64,000 nt of DNA from Arcticibacter tournemirensis (GCF_006716645.1 NZ_VFPL01000001.1:930001-994000), one strand, 5' to 3'; positions 10,844 through 19,072 are shown, counted from the stretch's first letter. Numbers and translations: made by a program. Notes: generated from the sequence alone by a model not told the origin.

Positions 10844-12031
10844 TGTAATCTACCCTAAAAACAGCTACGAAAATAAATGTAGTAGTTTTATAAATTTAGG
10901 GTAATGAAAAAAGGAAATTTCACAGAAGCACAAATCATCAAGATCTTGTCATTACAGGATTCAAGGAGGAGCGTATCGGACATTTGCCGGGAGCACGGCA
11001 TAAGTCAGGCGACTTTTTACAATTGGAAGAGCAAGTATTCAGGGATGGAGGTATCTCAGCTCAAACAGATGAAAGAAATGGAGAAGGAGCTATCGCAGTA
11101 TAAAAAGATTGTTGCCGAGCTAACTCTTCAAAACACGGTATTGAAGGATGTGATCGAAAAAAAGCTCTAGGGCCTGCCGAAAAGCGGGAGCTTGTCGGTT
11201 ACGCCAGAGAAACGTACCGGCTGAGCCTTCGGCAGGCCTGCATGTTGTTTATGATCAGTACTCCGTTTATTATTATAAAGCAAGGAGGAAAGACGACAGC
11301 CAGGTGATGGAACAGCTTTCTTTATTGGCTGATCTGCATAAGACCTGGGGTTTCTGGATGATGTACCACCGATTGAGAAAGCTAAAGTACATGTGGAACC
11401 ATAAGCGGGTATACCGTATTTATACCGCTATGCGTCTGAACCTTCGCAATAAAAGGAAGAAGCGGCTTCCAGGTCGTGTTAAAGTTCATTTAGTTTGCCC
11501 TATTGGGCCTAATATCACCTGGAGCCTGGACTTTATGCACGACACACTGACGAGTGGCAGGAGTGTGCGGACCCTCAATGTGATCGATGATTTCAATCGG
11601 GAAGCCCTCTCTATTGCCGTGGATACCAGCCTTCCGGCTCAGCGGGTGATACGGGAATTGGAACAATTGATCGAATGGCGAGGCAGGCCTGAAAAGATCC
11701 GCTCTGACAACGGACCGAATTTGTGGCTGGCATTTTAAGCAACTGGTGTCAGGACCAGGGAATTGAATGGGAGTATATTCAACCCGGAAAGCCGACGCAA
11801 AACAGCTTAATCGAGCGATTTAACAGAACATTTCGCCAGGACGTACTAGACAGTTATATGTTCGACAACCTGGTTGAGATCAGGAAATACGCCCAGGCAT
11901 GGGCATGGATGTATAATAACGTCCGGCCACATTCAGCCTTAGGTCACCTCACCCCAGTGGAGTTCCTGTTGAAATATGGAAAACTCTCCGAGTTTCCCAC
12001 ATTCCAACAGGATAACAACAATAACAATTCT
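10844..12031 (+). mobile_element. IS3-family element, right end lost
   Basis: The span covers orfA and orfB of an IS3-family element. A possible left end is TGTAATCTACCC at 10844, starting with TG as IS3 ends do, but no matching inverted repeat exists on the right. There the sequence runs straight into the decayed ISL3 copy at about 12031. Left boundary and family subgroup are tentative. Confidence 0.6.
10904..11170 (+). CDS. IS3-family transposase OrfA (helix-turn-helix)
   Basis: An 88-residue OrfA with the HTH_Tnp pattern ([42 protein letters not shown]) and a C-terminal leucine-rich helix. It ends with A AAA AAG at 11158-11164, in the zero frame the canonical -1 slippery heptamer, followed by the stop at 11168. 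A shift there would enter the orfB frame, as in other IS3 elements. OrfA itself looks intact. Confidence 0.8.
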   Translation: MKKGNFTEAQIIKILSLQDSRRSVSDICREHGISQATFYNWKSKYSGMEVSQLKQMKEMEKELSQYKKIVAELTLQNTVLKDVIEKKL

Positions 12032-12064
12032 GATATTTCTCGCACCTCTGAACTGGCTTCGTAG
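11164..12064 (+). pseudogene. IS3-family transposase OrfB, frameshifted and truncated
   Basis: The integrase-type (DDE, rve) protein is split over three frames. From the slippery site the frame reads [18 protein letters not shown]; a one-base deletion near 11260 (SxSVYYYK motif, ACTCC for ACTTCC) moves it to 11304-11738; a second one-base deletion near 11721 (SDNGP, then EF expected) moves it to 11723-12064. Catalytic Asp motifs ([14 protein letters not shown]) and the Glu region (NSLIERFNRTFRQDVLD) can still be seen. The last residues come from antisense ISL3 sequence, so the true C-terminus is missing. Not functional. Confidence 0.85.
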
Positions 12065-13119
12065 TGCTTTGATTTTAGCATTGAATGATTCAGCTGAGGC
12101 ATTGGTGCTTCTATTATCGAAGTAGTTCAGAATGTTCAGGTAATGATTTTGAATGGTGCGGGAAACAGTTTTGAAGGTGTCTATGTCAGCCTGCTCGACA
12201 TCATTATGCCACCGGGCCAAACGGGTAAAGCCCACTACTTTGTCTTTGGTTTTACTAAAGATATAGGACAGCTTTCTGCTTAGCGTATAGGCTGTCTCCA
12301 GTCTTGGGTAGAGCCGGAAAAAGGGTTTCCGCCCGCTGATGTTGTGAAGGAGTCCATTTAGGTTCGTCCTTAAACAACAGGTAGCGGCTTCAGGTCAATA
12401 GTTGCTTGGTCGTGTCGCCATTCTCCAGGACGTCGGCAATATAGCTTTCTCCTACATCCTTGGCCATCGCTATCTCTTGGTTTTCCTGATCGATCCTGCC
12501 AGCGGTATTCTACCCGAAGCTGCTGTACGGCATCGGTGGCACCTTCTTTCCTTTGGCTGACTTATTAAATTACTACCGTATAAAGTTCTCCCTAGGACAG
12601 GCAGTTCTCGTCAATGCTCAGGTATTGTCCTATATTATCTTCGAATACCAACCAATCCTGAGCATGTTCCAGAGCCGTCCAGGACATGTAATCGCTTAAA
12701 TAACGTACATATTGTTCCTGCAGCTGCTTGCCATCGAGCTGAAAGAACAATCCTATTGTCTTACAGCTCAGGGGATGGTTATCGATTAAATCCTTTTAAA
12801 AAAGCGGCAAACTCGATCGTTGCCGGGTGCCTTGAGCTACATGATGCCACTGATGATAGACCGTTTGGCCTGGTGTCATGATTCAGCCATTTGCAGCGCT
12901 TGAGATGAAGAAAAGAGGGTTTGCCACGAAGAGAGAAATTATGCAGCGTCGCTTCATCAAAAAATCCTTTCGATTCCAGATGCTGGCCCGTGTATTCCTT
13001 AGGGTGAATATTCTTTTCAGACAGGTAAAAGTGGTAGGAGTCTTCTTTCTTCTCCACTTTAGCCACATCAAACATCTCTAGTAAACCAGAGGGTAGCAGT
13101 AACGATAATAACTCTTTTT
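12032..13119 (-). pseudogene. Decayed ISL3 (ISAon1-type) transposase genes
   Basis: Read on the minus strand this is a diverged copy of the element at 13120-14522. The N-terminal ORF (13119-12779) starts in KELLSLLLPSGLLEMF and carries local frameshifts around WLNHDTR. The second ORF (about 12770-12032) has a stop after LSIDENCLS, an internal deletion, and a surviving C-terminal block NHYLNILNYFDNRSTNASAESFN; its last residues are cut off at the IS3 relic. Its first codons (TTG GAA AAA GAG) continue at 14523-14534 on the far side of the intact copy. Confidence 0.8.
13112..13119. repeat. Target-site duplication CTCTTTTT (left)
   Basis: CTCTTTTT directly abuts the left inverted repeat of the ISL3 element; the same 8 bases are at 14523-14530. 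Eight-bp duplications are usual for ISL3-family insertion. Confidence 0.85.
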
Positions 13120-13180
13120 GGATCAAGCAAAAAAGTTGGGGAGGAATAGTTAAGAATCATAAGTTTGCAGGCAAAAAGGA

Positions 13181-13523
13181 TTGGAAAAAGAACTACTAAG
13201 CTTATTACTGCCATCGGGATTAACAGAACTGTTTGAAGTGGAGCAGGTCGAGAAAAAGAACAATGAAATTCACTTGTACCTGTCACAGAAAAAATATCCC
13301 TCCAACGTCATATACAGGTCCCCTGTTATCCAAAGGATTCTTTGATGAGGTCACACTTCGGGACTTCCCGCTACGGGGAAAGCCCTGCTTTATTCATCTC
13401 AAGCGCTGCAAATGGCTGGATCAGGCCAGCGGAAAGATTGTTTTTCATGAGTGGGAGCAGGTGGCAGAAGGGACCCGTTTGACAGCAGAATTTGCTGCTT
13501 TTTTAAAAGGATTTAATCGATAA
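13181..13523 (+). pseudogene. ISAon1-type transposase N-terminal-region protein, one-base frameshift
   Basis: Reading from TTG at 13181 gives EKELLSLLLPSGLTELFEV and continues to about 13294; the homologous frame then resumes as PPTSYTGPLLSKGFFDEV to the stop at 13523. The two frames are joined if one A is removed from the A6 run at 13289-13294. The decayed copy, which lacks the extra base, confirms the reading. The region holds a Cys-x-His-x-Lys-Arg-Cys type zinc-ribbon-like segment (PCFIHLKRCKW). Either the protein is lost, or polymerase or ribosome slippage on the A run restores it. Confidence 0.7.
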
Positions 13524-13542
13524 TCATCCTGTAAGCTGTAAG

Positions 13543-14499
13543 ATGGTGGGCCTGTTTTATCAGCTGGATGGCAAACGGTTGGAAGAACAATATGTACGTT
13601 ACTTAAGTGACTTTATGGACTGGCCACAGCGGGACCATTCTCAGCAGTGGCTGATCTTTGAAGAGAATATAGGCCCCTACCTGAGTATCGATGAAACCAG
13701 TCTATCACAGGGTGAGCTTTATACCGTGGTAACCAACAAAGAGGCCAGGGGTAAAAAAGGTTCTCTGGTAGCCATTATAAAAGGAACTCAGAGTGAGAGG
13801 ATTATTGAGGTCCTGAAACAAATATCTAAACGTAAGCGCAATAAAGTAAAGGAAGTTACCCTGGATCTGGCCCCTACTATGGAACGGATTGCCAGCAAAA
13901 GCTTTCCTAATGCTTCGCTGGTTTCCGACCGGTTCCATGTACAGCAGCTGGCCAGTGATGCCGTTCAGCAGCTGCGCATAGAGTACCGATGGCTGGCCAT
14001 CGATCAGGAAAACAACGAGATGGCCCTGGCTAAGGAACTCAATAAAAATCATGTGCCGGACATTCTGGAAAATGGAGATACTTTAAAGCAACTACTGGCC
14101 CGTAGCCGCTATCTTTTATTTAAAGATGAATCTAAATGGGCCCCAAGCCAGGCACACCGGGCACAGATCCTCTTTCGATTATATCCTACACTGGAAACTG
14201 CCTATACCTTAAGCCGAAAGCTCTCTTACATCTTCTCTAATACAAAAGATAAAGGCATTGCCTTAACCAGACTGGCCCGCTGGTATGAAGCAGTAGAAAG
14301 GTCGGGTATTAAGGCTTTTGGAACCGTTTCCCGAAGCATTCAGAACCACTATCTCAATATTCTCAACTACTTTGACAACCGAAGTACCAACGCTTCCGCT
14401 GAATCATTCAACGCCAAGATTAAAGCGCTTCGTACACAGTTCAGAGGGGTCAGGAACATCTCTTTCTTCATGTACAGATTATCTAAAATTTATGCTTAG
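13543..14499 (+). CDS. ISL3-family (ISAon1-type) transposase
   Basis: A 318-residue DDE transposase of the DDE_Tnp_ISL3 type. Candidate catalytic residues are Asp in YLSIDETSL (about 49-52), Asp in LVSDRFHVQQL (about 129) and Glu in TNASAESFNAKIKALR (near residue 290). The N-terminal DNA-binding region is encoded separately, 20 bases upstream, as is normal for the ISAon1 group. The ORF is full length and ends just before the right inverted repeat. Transposition depends also on the upstream ORF, which carries a frameshift. Confidence 0.88.
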   Translation: MVGLFYQLDGKRLEEQYVRYLSDFMDWPQRDHSQQWLIFEENIGPYLSIDETSLSQGELYTVVTNKEARGKKGSLVAIIKGTQSERIIEVLKQISKRKRNKVKEVTLDLAPTMERIASKSFPNASLVSDRFHVQQLASDAVQQLRIEYRWLAIDQENNEMALAKELNKNHVPDILENGDTLKQLLARSRYLLFKDESKWAPSQAHRAQILFRLYPTLETAYTLSRKLSYIFSNTKDKGIALTRLARWYEAVERSGIKAFGTVSRSIQNHYLNILNYFDNRSTNASAESFNAKIKALRTQFRGVRNISFFMYRLSKIYA

Positions 14500-14522
14500 T
14501 CCCCAACTTTTTTGCTTGATCC

Positions 14523-14591
14523 CTCTTTTTCCAATGCGCTCTTTTAACACTCTCCCTCTCACACCCTGCCCCTCTCTCCAAATCCCCCTAT
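14523..14591 (-). pseudogene. 5' end of the decayed ISL3 copy, separated by the nested insertion
   Basis: On the minus strand, TTG at 14534 followed by GAA AAA AG joins, across the intact element, to GTTATTATCG at 13111, restoring the start LEKELLSLLL. The piece upstream (to 14591) is the leader of the old element; its length to the TTG (57 bases) is close to that in the intact copy (61), which puts the old element's left end at or next to the 115-bp repeat. Confidence 0.65.
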
Positions 14592-14706
14592 AAACGACAA
14601 AACCCTCCAGATTTTCATCTGAAGGGTTTTCCTTTCTTGTGGAGGCTACTGGATTCGAACCAGTGACCCTCTGCTTGTAAGGCAGATGCTCTGAACCAGC
14701 TGAGCT
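14592..14706. repeat. Right 115-bp direct repeat of the tRNA-Val island (att-like)
   Basis: Identical to 9451-9565. It comprises the terminator hairpin (14599-14630) and the tRNA-Val gene except its first eight bases, and passes directly into the intact 5' end of the tRNA at 14707-14714. Confidence 0.85.
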
Positions 14707-14714
14707 AAGCCTCC
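14640..14714 (-). tRNA. tRNA-Val (anticodon UAC)
   Basis: A 75-base cloverleaf read on the minus strand: acceptor GGAGGCT/AGCCTCC, D arm GCTC...GAGC, anticodon stem TCTGC/GCAGA with loop CTTACAA (anticodon TAC), T arm ACTGG-TTCGAAT-CCAGT, discriminator A, CCA not encoded. It reads GUA and other Val codons by wobble. This is the functional copy beside the island. Confidence 0.95.
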
Positions 14715-14814
14715 TTCCCGTTTTAAGCAGCGTTGCTTGCGTTTGGGACTGCAAATATAGAATTGGAATTTAACTCTGCAAAATAAATTTTAACATTTTC
14801 TGCAAACCGCTTGA

Positions 14815-15327
14815 CTACAAATACTTAGTGATTTCTGGTGACAGCGGTTTTACAGCAGACCGGAAACGGTGGATTAGTTTTCCGTTCTCGTCGATAAGGA
14901 ATTTCTCGAAATTCCACTTGATCTCGCCCGTAAAATCAGGATTGCCTGCAGTTGTTAAATACTTAAACAACTCATCCATATCGTCGCCTTTTACGCTCAC
15001 CTTCTCAGCCATCAGGAAGCTTACACCATAGTTCTGCTGACAGAACTCCTGGATCAGTGAATTTGTTCCCGGTTCCTGGCCGCCAAAATTATTTGCCGGA
15101 AAGCCGATGATAACGAGTTTGTCTTTATACTGCTGCGATAGTTTTTCAAGCTCTGCGTACTGTGGCGTAAAACCGCATTTTGAAGCAGTATTTACAATAA
15201 GGATCTTTTTTCCTTTGAATTTTGCAAGGTCTACCGTGCCACCATCAATAGCTGTGATCTTGAAATCATATACCGTCTTTAGAGGAAAGGCAAAAAGTGC
15301 CAAAATAATAAGTGCTGCTGTTTTCAT
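14815..15327 (-). CDS. Glutathione peroxidase-family thiol peroxidase, exported
   Basis: The 170-residue protein has a short N-terminal hydrophobic signal (MKTAALIILALFAFPL) and a GPx fold. The catalytic triad can be read as Cys51 (NTASKCGFTPQY), Gln84 (ANNFGGQEPG) and Trp138 (IKWNFEKFL); Cys96 (IQEFCQQ) is the likely resolving Cys, which makes it a thioredoxin-type rather than glutathione-type enzyme. It would reduce H2O2 or lipid peroxides outside the cytoplasm. It follows the DUF885 gene by 60 bases on the same strand. Confidence 0.93.
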   Translation of the reverse strand: MKTAALIILALFAFPLKTVYDFKITAIDGGTVDLAKFKGKKILIVNTASKCGFTPQYAELEKLSQQYKDKLVIIGFPANNFGGQEPGTNSLIQEFCQQNYGVSFLMAEKVSVKGDDMDELFKYLTTAGNPDFTGEIKWNFEKFLIDENGKLIHRFRSAVKPLSPEITKYL

Positions 15328-15387
15328 TTCGATATGTATATAACAAAATTAAACAATTTTAACGGCTTTAATGGTTTTCTGGAACAT

Positions 15388-16695
15388 TTACCGTTTCACC
15401 AGGCTCGACGGACTTACTGGCTCGCTTAGCAGCTTGCCAAATATCTCCCATCGTTTCTCAGGAGCTTGAGCCGTTCCTCCATTTTGCTCTACATAACGCT
15501 TTATCAAATCCTGCCCGTAGTTGTAGTTTATAACATAGCTGCGGTATTTTTTTATAAAGTCCAGTGATTTCTCTGCGGTTTCATTGTTCATCAGGCAGTA
15601 CTTTTTAAGCCAGCTTAGCGCTTTGCTCCGGGTCATGGTATCGTTAATCAGTCCCCTGGCGACTTCATTTCTTGCGTAGTTGAGTTTTCCTTTTATTGCT
15701 AATGCACTAAAATAGGCAGTTACTCCCGTTGTATCACGTCCCGCCATTGGCAACAGTACGGTTTTAGCGAACGTCACCTTGTCATTCCCCGGAAAGGCTA
15801 CCTCAATACCGTAATTTGCGCTGCCTTCAGCAATCAGGGATTGAGGGCTGAACAGGGGATATAAAGAAAGTTCCACCCAACCTCTGTCGTGGTAAAGGTG
15901 TTTCTCAAGCAGCATATTGTAAACGTGGTGCCCCGGATAGCTCTCATGGCTTCCGACATCAATTGCCCTGTCAATAGTGCTCTTTGTATCTGTGTTAATT
16001 TGTATTACGCTTCTGTAATTGCCTTTATACCAGTTATAACCCGACCATGGCTTGTCGGTGACAAATTCGAGCGTGAAGCTCTCTCCGGCTGGTAGCTGGT
16101 AGTGGCTTTTGGTGCGTTTGCGGGCTTCCGCGATGGCGGCCTTAGTTACCTGCTCAAGCTTGTCTTTAGGGATAACGAATTTACTGGCAAGCCTCTGGAA
16201 GCGGTCGTTCACATTTCCTTTGCCCGGCAAGATACCGTCGAGCTGCTTAACCAGAGCTTTAAAATGATTCTCCTCGTATACCGGAGCTACCACGCCAAAA
16301 AGCGCTTTTGATTCATCATCAAATGATTCGTATTCTTCGCTGAATATGCGGATGCGACGGTTAAAGGCTACTAACTGATCATACATCCAATTCGCCCTTA
16401 TCTTATTTGAATCGCTGATCGAGCTGTGAGCTATCGAGCCCAGTTCATTCATTAGCTCATTTACCGATGCTACTAAGCTGTCCTTCGGAAAATCCTCTTC
16501 AGGCTCACGGCTGGGCTTTAAAGAATCTGGCCCATAATAGGCATCTACAAAGTCCTCGTCATATTGCCCGATGGTAAGGCCGAGCCGTACGTACTCCCCG
16601 GCAAGTTTGTTCAGCTTTTTATTTTCTTGTTCTTCTACCGGGTTCTTACATGCCAGAGCAAACAGGACAGAAACAATCAATAGTAAGTTTTTCAT
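15388..16695 (-). CDS. DUF885 family lipoprotein (putative metallopeptidase)
   Basis: A 435-residue protein with a lipoprotein signal; the lipobox is LFALAC at residues 11-16 (MKNLLLIVSVLFALACKN). The body matches DUF885, with the family's histidine-rich motif SHESYPGHHVYN near residue 245-256 and the downstream acidic motif LIAEGSANYGIEV, together resembling a gluzincin-like HExxH...E site. The likely role is a periplasmic or outer-membrane-anchored peptidase; substrate unknown. Same strand as the peroxidase gene downstream, possibly cotranscribed. Confidence 0.88.
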   Translation of the reverse strand: MKNLLLIVSVLFALACKNPVEEQENKKLNKLAGEYVRLGLTIGQYDEDFVDAYYGPDSLKPSREPEEDFPKDSLVASVNELMNELGSIAHSSISDSNKIRANWMYDQLVAFNRRIRIFSEEYESFDDESKALFGVVAPVYEENHFKALVKQLDGILPGKGNVNDRFQRLASKFVIPKDKLEQVTKAAIAEARKRTKSHYQLPAGESFTLEFVTDKPWSGYNWYKGNYRSVIQINTDTKSTIDRAIDVGSHESYPGHHVYNMLLEKHLYHDRGWVELSLYPLFSPQSLIAEGSANYGIEVAFPGNDKVTFAKTVLLPMAGRDTTGVTAYFSALAIKGKLNYARNEVARGLINDTMTRSKALSWLKKYCLMNNETAEKSLDFIKKYRSYVINYNYGQDLIKRYVEQNGGTAQAPEKRWEIFGKLLSEPVSPSSLVKR

Positions 16696-16810
16696 AGTTA
16701 AATATACAGGTTGCGTAAAGATCTTAATTATAACTCTATTCTTTAGATAGAATTTATAATGGAGATCTTCCGGCTACCTGTATCCGCTTGTGCTGCGCAA
16801 TGCAAATAGA

Positions 16811-16858
16811 AATACCGGATGATTACCTGTTAAACCAAAAGTAAGCGCATCCGGTATT
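16811..16858. terminator. Inverted repeat after the 16865 gene
   Basis: AATACCGGATG at 16811-16821 and its exact complement CATCCGGTATT at 16848-16858 can form an 11-bp stem with a 26-base loop. It lies 6 bases beyond the stop of the minus-strand gene at 16865 and is followed there by TTTC, so termination is plausible, though the loop is long. Confidence 0.45.
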
Positions 16859-16864
16859 AGTTAA

Positions 16865-17350
16865 TTATTTCTTCTTTTTCATTACGAGAGCGACTACAGC
16901 CGTCGTGATCAGTGCTCCAATGAATGCTTTTTGCACGAATGCTTTCCGGTTATATTTCCATTCGGATTTCAAGCCCTTCTCTGCAAAGAAGTTCGGAATG
17001 TGCCCGTGTTTCACATCATCGATGATGCCTTCTATAACGTTGATCTTGTCGGCTAATATCAATGGAAGCCAGTGTCCATAACTGCCTTCGCTGTATTTAA
17101 ACGCAAACCTTCTGATCGACCCGCTAATTCCCGAAGGAGGCTGAGGTGTTCCAAATACAGCGCTCAAGTTAGGACGTTCATTTGAATGCAGTATTTCTAC
17201 GTCTGCGCGTTGTTGTACCGGTCGTATCCAGTTAAGACGGTTATGATCGTCGCCGGTATACTTCTTCATTGGATATGTTGGTTCATTTTCAGGGTCGGCG
17301 TCTATGCCCCATCCCTTAATATGCGTGTAGTCCTTTGTTGTATTTTCCAT
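16865..17350 (-). CDS. Tail-anchored-like membrane protein, hypothetical
   Basis: The 161-residue protein is hydrophilic, with a single transmembrane segment at the extreme C-terminus (FIGALITTAVVALVM followed by KKKK). The N-terminal part carries GWGIDADPENEPTYP and LNWIRPVQQ; I know no assigned function for this family. It starts 11 bases after the alcohol dehydrogenase gene stops and so is very likely cotranscribed with it. Confidence 0.72.
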   Translation of the reverse strand: MENTTKDYTHIKGWGIDADPENEPTYPMKKYTGDDHNRLNWIRPVQQRADVEILHSNERPNLSAVFGTPQPPSGISGSIRRFAFKYSEGSYGHWLPLILADKINVIEGIIDDVKHGHIPNFFAEKGLKSEWKYNRKAFVQKAFIGALITTAVVALVMKKKK

Positions 17351-17361
17351 AATAGTTGTTT

Positions 17362-18516
17362 TTATACTCTTGCCGATGGCGGGATAAGAATTGGCTTGAT
17401 ACAGTTGTCGAGCTTTGAAGAGAAGATATGGTAGGCTTCTGCTACTTCTTCCAGGGGAACTCTATGGGTGATGATACCCTTCGGGTTCAACACTCCTGAC
17501 TTAACATGCTCTATCAGCCTCGGAAGGAGTCGTTTAACAGATGCCTGATTGGCCCGGATAGTGATTCCTTTGTTAACCACGTTCCCAATGGGAATAAGAT
17601 TGCCTGTAGGGCCATATACTCCAACAATTGACACTATGCCCCCTTTTTTTACTGAATTTATTGCCCAGTGAAGAGCCGTAGCGGCGCCCGCCTGAAGCAT
17701 GAGCTTTTTGCCTGTAATGGTTTGCAGTGCGCTTCCCGCGGCATCGGCACCAACGGCATCTATGCAGACATCGGCGCCGAACCAGCCGGTTGTTCGTTTT
17801 AAGAATACCACCGGATCTTCCAGGGATCTGAAGTTATAGGCTTCGCACTGTGCATACTTTCGGGCGAACTCCAGACGATATTCTATATGATCTATTATGA
17901 TGACACGTGCAGCTCCGAATAACCACGAACATTTAGCCGCCATGATACCAACAGGACCTGCGCCAAAAACAACCACGGTGTCGCCTTTTTTTATACCACC
18001 CATTTCTGCGGCCTGGTATCCCGTCGGAGCCACGTCCGTTAACAGTACGGCATCATCCGGATCCATATCAGCTGGAATAACCGTTGGACCAACATCAGCA
18101 TAGGGTACACGTACGTATTCCGCCTGTCCTCCGTCATAACCTCCGGCAGTGTGTGAATACCCGAATATCCCTCCCACAGCAGTGGCTTCGGGATTTGACT
18201 CATGACAATTTCCATAAAGCTCCTGCTTGCAGAAAGCGCACGTTCCGCAGGCAATGTTAAAGGGCACCAGGACGTTGTCGCCGACTTTAATGTTTTGGAC
18301 AGTCGGGCCAATCTCCTCAACGACGCCAATAAATTCATGGCCGAAAGTGGTTCCCACCCGCGTATCAGGCACCAGGCCGTGATAAAGATGTAAATCCGAC
18401 CCACAGATACAGGAACGAGTAACGCGCACAATTGCGTCATTCGGATGGAGCAGTTCGGGATGAGGTTTTTGGGATACGCGGATCCTGCGCGGTCCACGGT
18501 AATTCATAGCTAGCAT
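17362..18516 (-). CDS. Zinc-dependent alcohol dehydrogenase (formaldehyde dehydrogenase-like)
   Basis: A 384-residue medium-chain dehydrogenase. Catalytic zinc ligands are in CICGSDLH (Cys38) and GHEFIG (His60-Glu61); four structural zinc cysteines are at 90, 93, 96 and 104 (CGTCAFCKQELYGNC). The NAD-binding Rossmann motif is VVVFGAGPVGIMAAK. The extended insertion around FGADVCIDAVGADAAG resembles the glutathione-independent formaldehyde dehydrogenase branch. Cytoplasmic NAD-dependent alcohol/aldehyde oxidation is expected; substrate uncertain. It heads a two-gene unit with the membrane protein gene at 16865. Confidence 0.93.
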   Translation of the reverse strand: MLAMNYRGPRRIRVSQKPHPELLHPNDAIVRVTRSCICGSDLHLYHGLVPDTRVGTTFGHEFIGVVEEIGPTVQNIKVGDNVLVPFNIACGTCAFCKQELYGNCHESNPEATAVGGIFGYSHTAGGYDGGQAEYVRVPYADVGPTVIPADMDPDDAVLLTDVAPTGYQAAEMGGIKKGDTVVVFGAGPVGIMAAKCSWLFGAARVIIIDHIEYRLEFARKYAQCEAYNFRSLEDPVVFLKRTTGWFGADVCIDAVGADAAGSALQTITGKKLMLQAGAATALHWAINSVKKGGIVSIVGVYGPTGNLIPIGNVVNKGITIRANQASVKRLLPRLIEHVKSGVLNPKGIITHRVPLEEVAEAYHIFSSKLDNCIKPILIPPSARV

Positions 18517-18865
18517 AATTATAATCCTTCCTTTTTAAATTTCTGATCTTTTACCAGCACGAGGTAGACGATCTCAATGATTTCATAGTATAGATATGAA
18601 TCAGGCTAAAAACCGTGCCACCAGGTAGTGGAAGGCCTGAAGTCATATAGAGATGTATGATTGTTAGAGTATAAGGGGCACATTTGCAGAAACAAGGCCT
18701 CTTTAGCTGTTCTATTCTGCATTTATTTCTATTCACTTGTTATAGAATAAAAGACACCAGGCAGGAAGAGGTAACTGGAATTCCCACTAGATGCGTAAGA
18801 CCTGTCTGGAATTTAGTGTAAGAAAGATACGATAATCGTTGTACCCTGGTTCTGGAACTGTTCGG

Positions 18866-18958
18866 GGTGAGAGCACAGTGAGTGCACGGTGAGAGCACGG
18901 TGAGTGCACCTTTCTCCGGTAAAACGTGCACTCACTGTGCACTCACTGTGCTCTCACC
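18866..18958. repeat. Inverted array of 11-bp units
   Basis: Four tandem 11-mers (GGTGAGAGCAC, AGTGAGTGCAC, GGTGAGAGCAC, GGTGAGTGCAC; 18866-18909) face three inverted 11-mers (GTGCACTCACT twice, GTGCTCTCACC; 18926-18958) across a 16-base spacer. The two sides can pair into a hairpin of 33 bp with one extra unit on the left. It lies in the 674-base gap between the divergent dehydrogenase (17362) and DHS-like (19191) genes; the rest of the gap shows no convincing gene. Confidence 0.85.
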
Positions 18959-19072
18959 CTGTAGTTACTCCGAACCATTCCTTTATCTTATCAGAACAAG
19001 GTTCATACAAATCTATACCTTTTCTTACTCCTTACCCAATGGTTATTATAGAAAGCGGGCAGAGACAGATAG

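Larger units (their letters stand above)
13120..14522 (+). mobile_element. Intact ISL3-family (ISAon1-type) insertion sequence
   Basis: The 1,403-bp element has perfect 23-bp terminal inverted repeats: 13120-13142, starting GGATCAAGCAAAAAAGTT, and its complement at 14500-14522. An 8-bp target duplication CTCTTTTT flanks it. It carries an N-terminal-region ORF and a DDE transposase ORF. It is inserted within the fourth to sixth codon of another, older ISL3 copy in opposite orientation. Confidence 0.9.
9451..14706. mobile_element. Remnant genomic island inserted in tRNA-Val
   Basis: A 5.1 kb block bounded by perfect 115-bp direct repeats that include most of a tRNA-Val gene. The intact tRNA (14640-14714) is at the right end, the truncated copy at the left. 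The interior has AT-rich genes unlike the flanks and only IS genes besides; no integrase or excisionase can be found, so the island cannot move by itself now. katG and the peroxidase gene on either side would have been neighbours separated by the tRNA only. Confidence 0.75.

Noticed and set aside
10704-10904. 66-codon ORF upstream of the IS3 relic
   Set aside because: It spans the likely IS left end, has no recognisable family and no start signal; it looks like chance open frame.
12878-13081. Plus-strand frame in the decayed ISL3 copy
   Set aside because: It is antisense to the relic's N-terminal ORF, which has clear homology to the intact element.
13289-13294. Programmed -1 frameshift signal in the ISL3 N-terminal ORF
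   Set aside because: The A6 run is not part of a clear X XXY YYZ heptamer in the needed frame, and the older copy reads through in one frame without it, so a mutation is simpler.
9451-14706. Composite transposon bounded by IS copies
   Set aside because: The outer boundaries are tRNA-containing 115-bp repeats, not IS ends, and the IS elements lie only in the right part and are nested, so tRNA-site integration fits better.
14479-14754. 91-codon minus-strand frame across the tRNA-Val region
   Set aside because: It reads through the tRNA gene, the terminator and the IS end, so it is a shadow of non-coding sequence.
18551-18931. Two minus-strand ORFs of about 60 codons before the 11-bp array
   Set aside because: No conserved motif, no signal sequence, and one runs into the repeat array; most likely non-coding.
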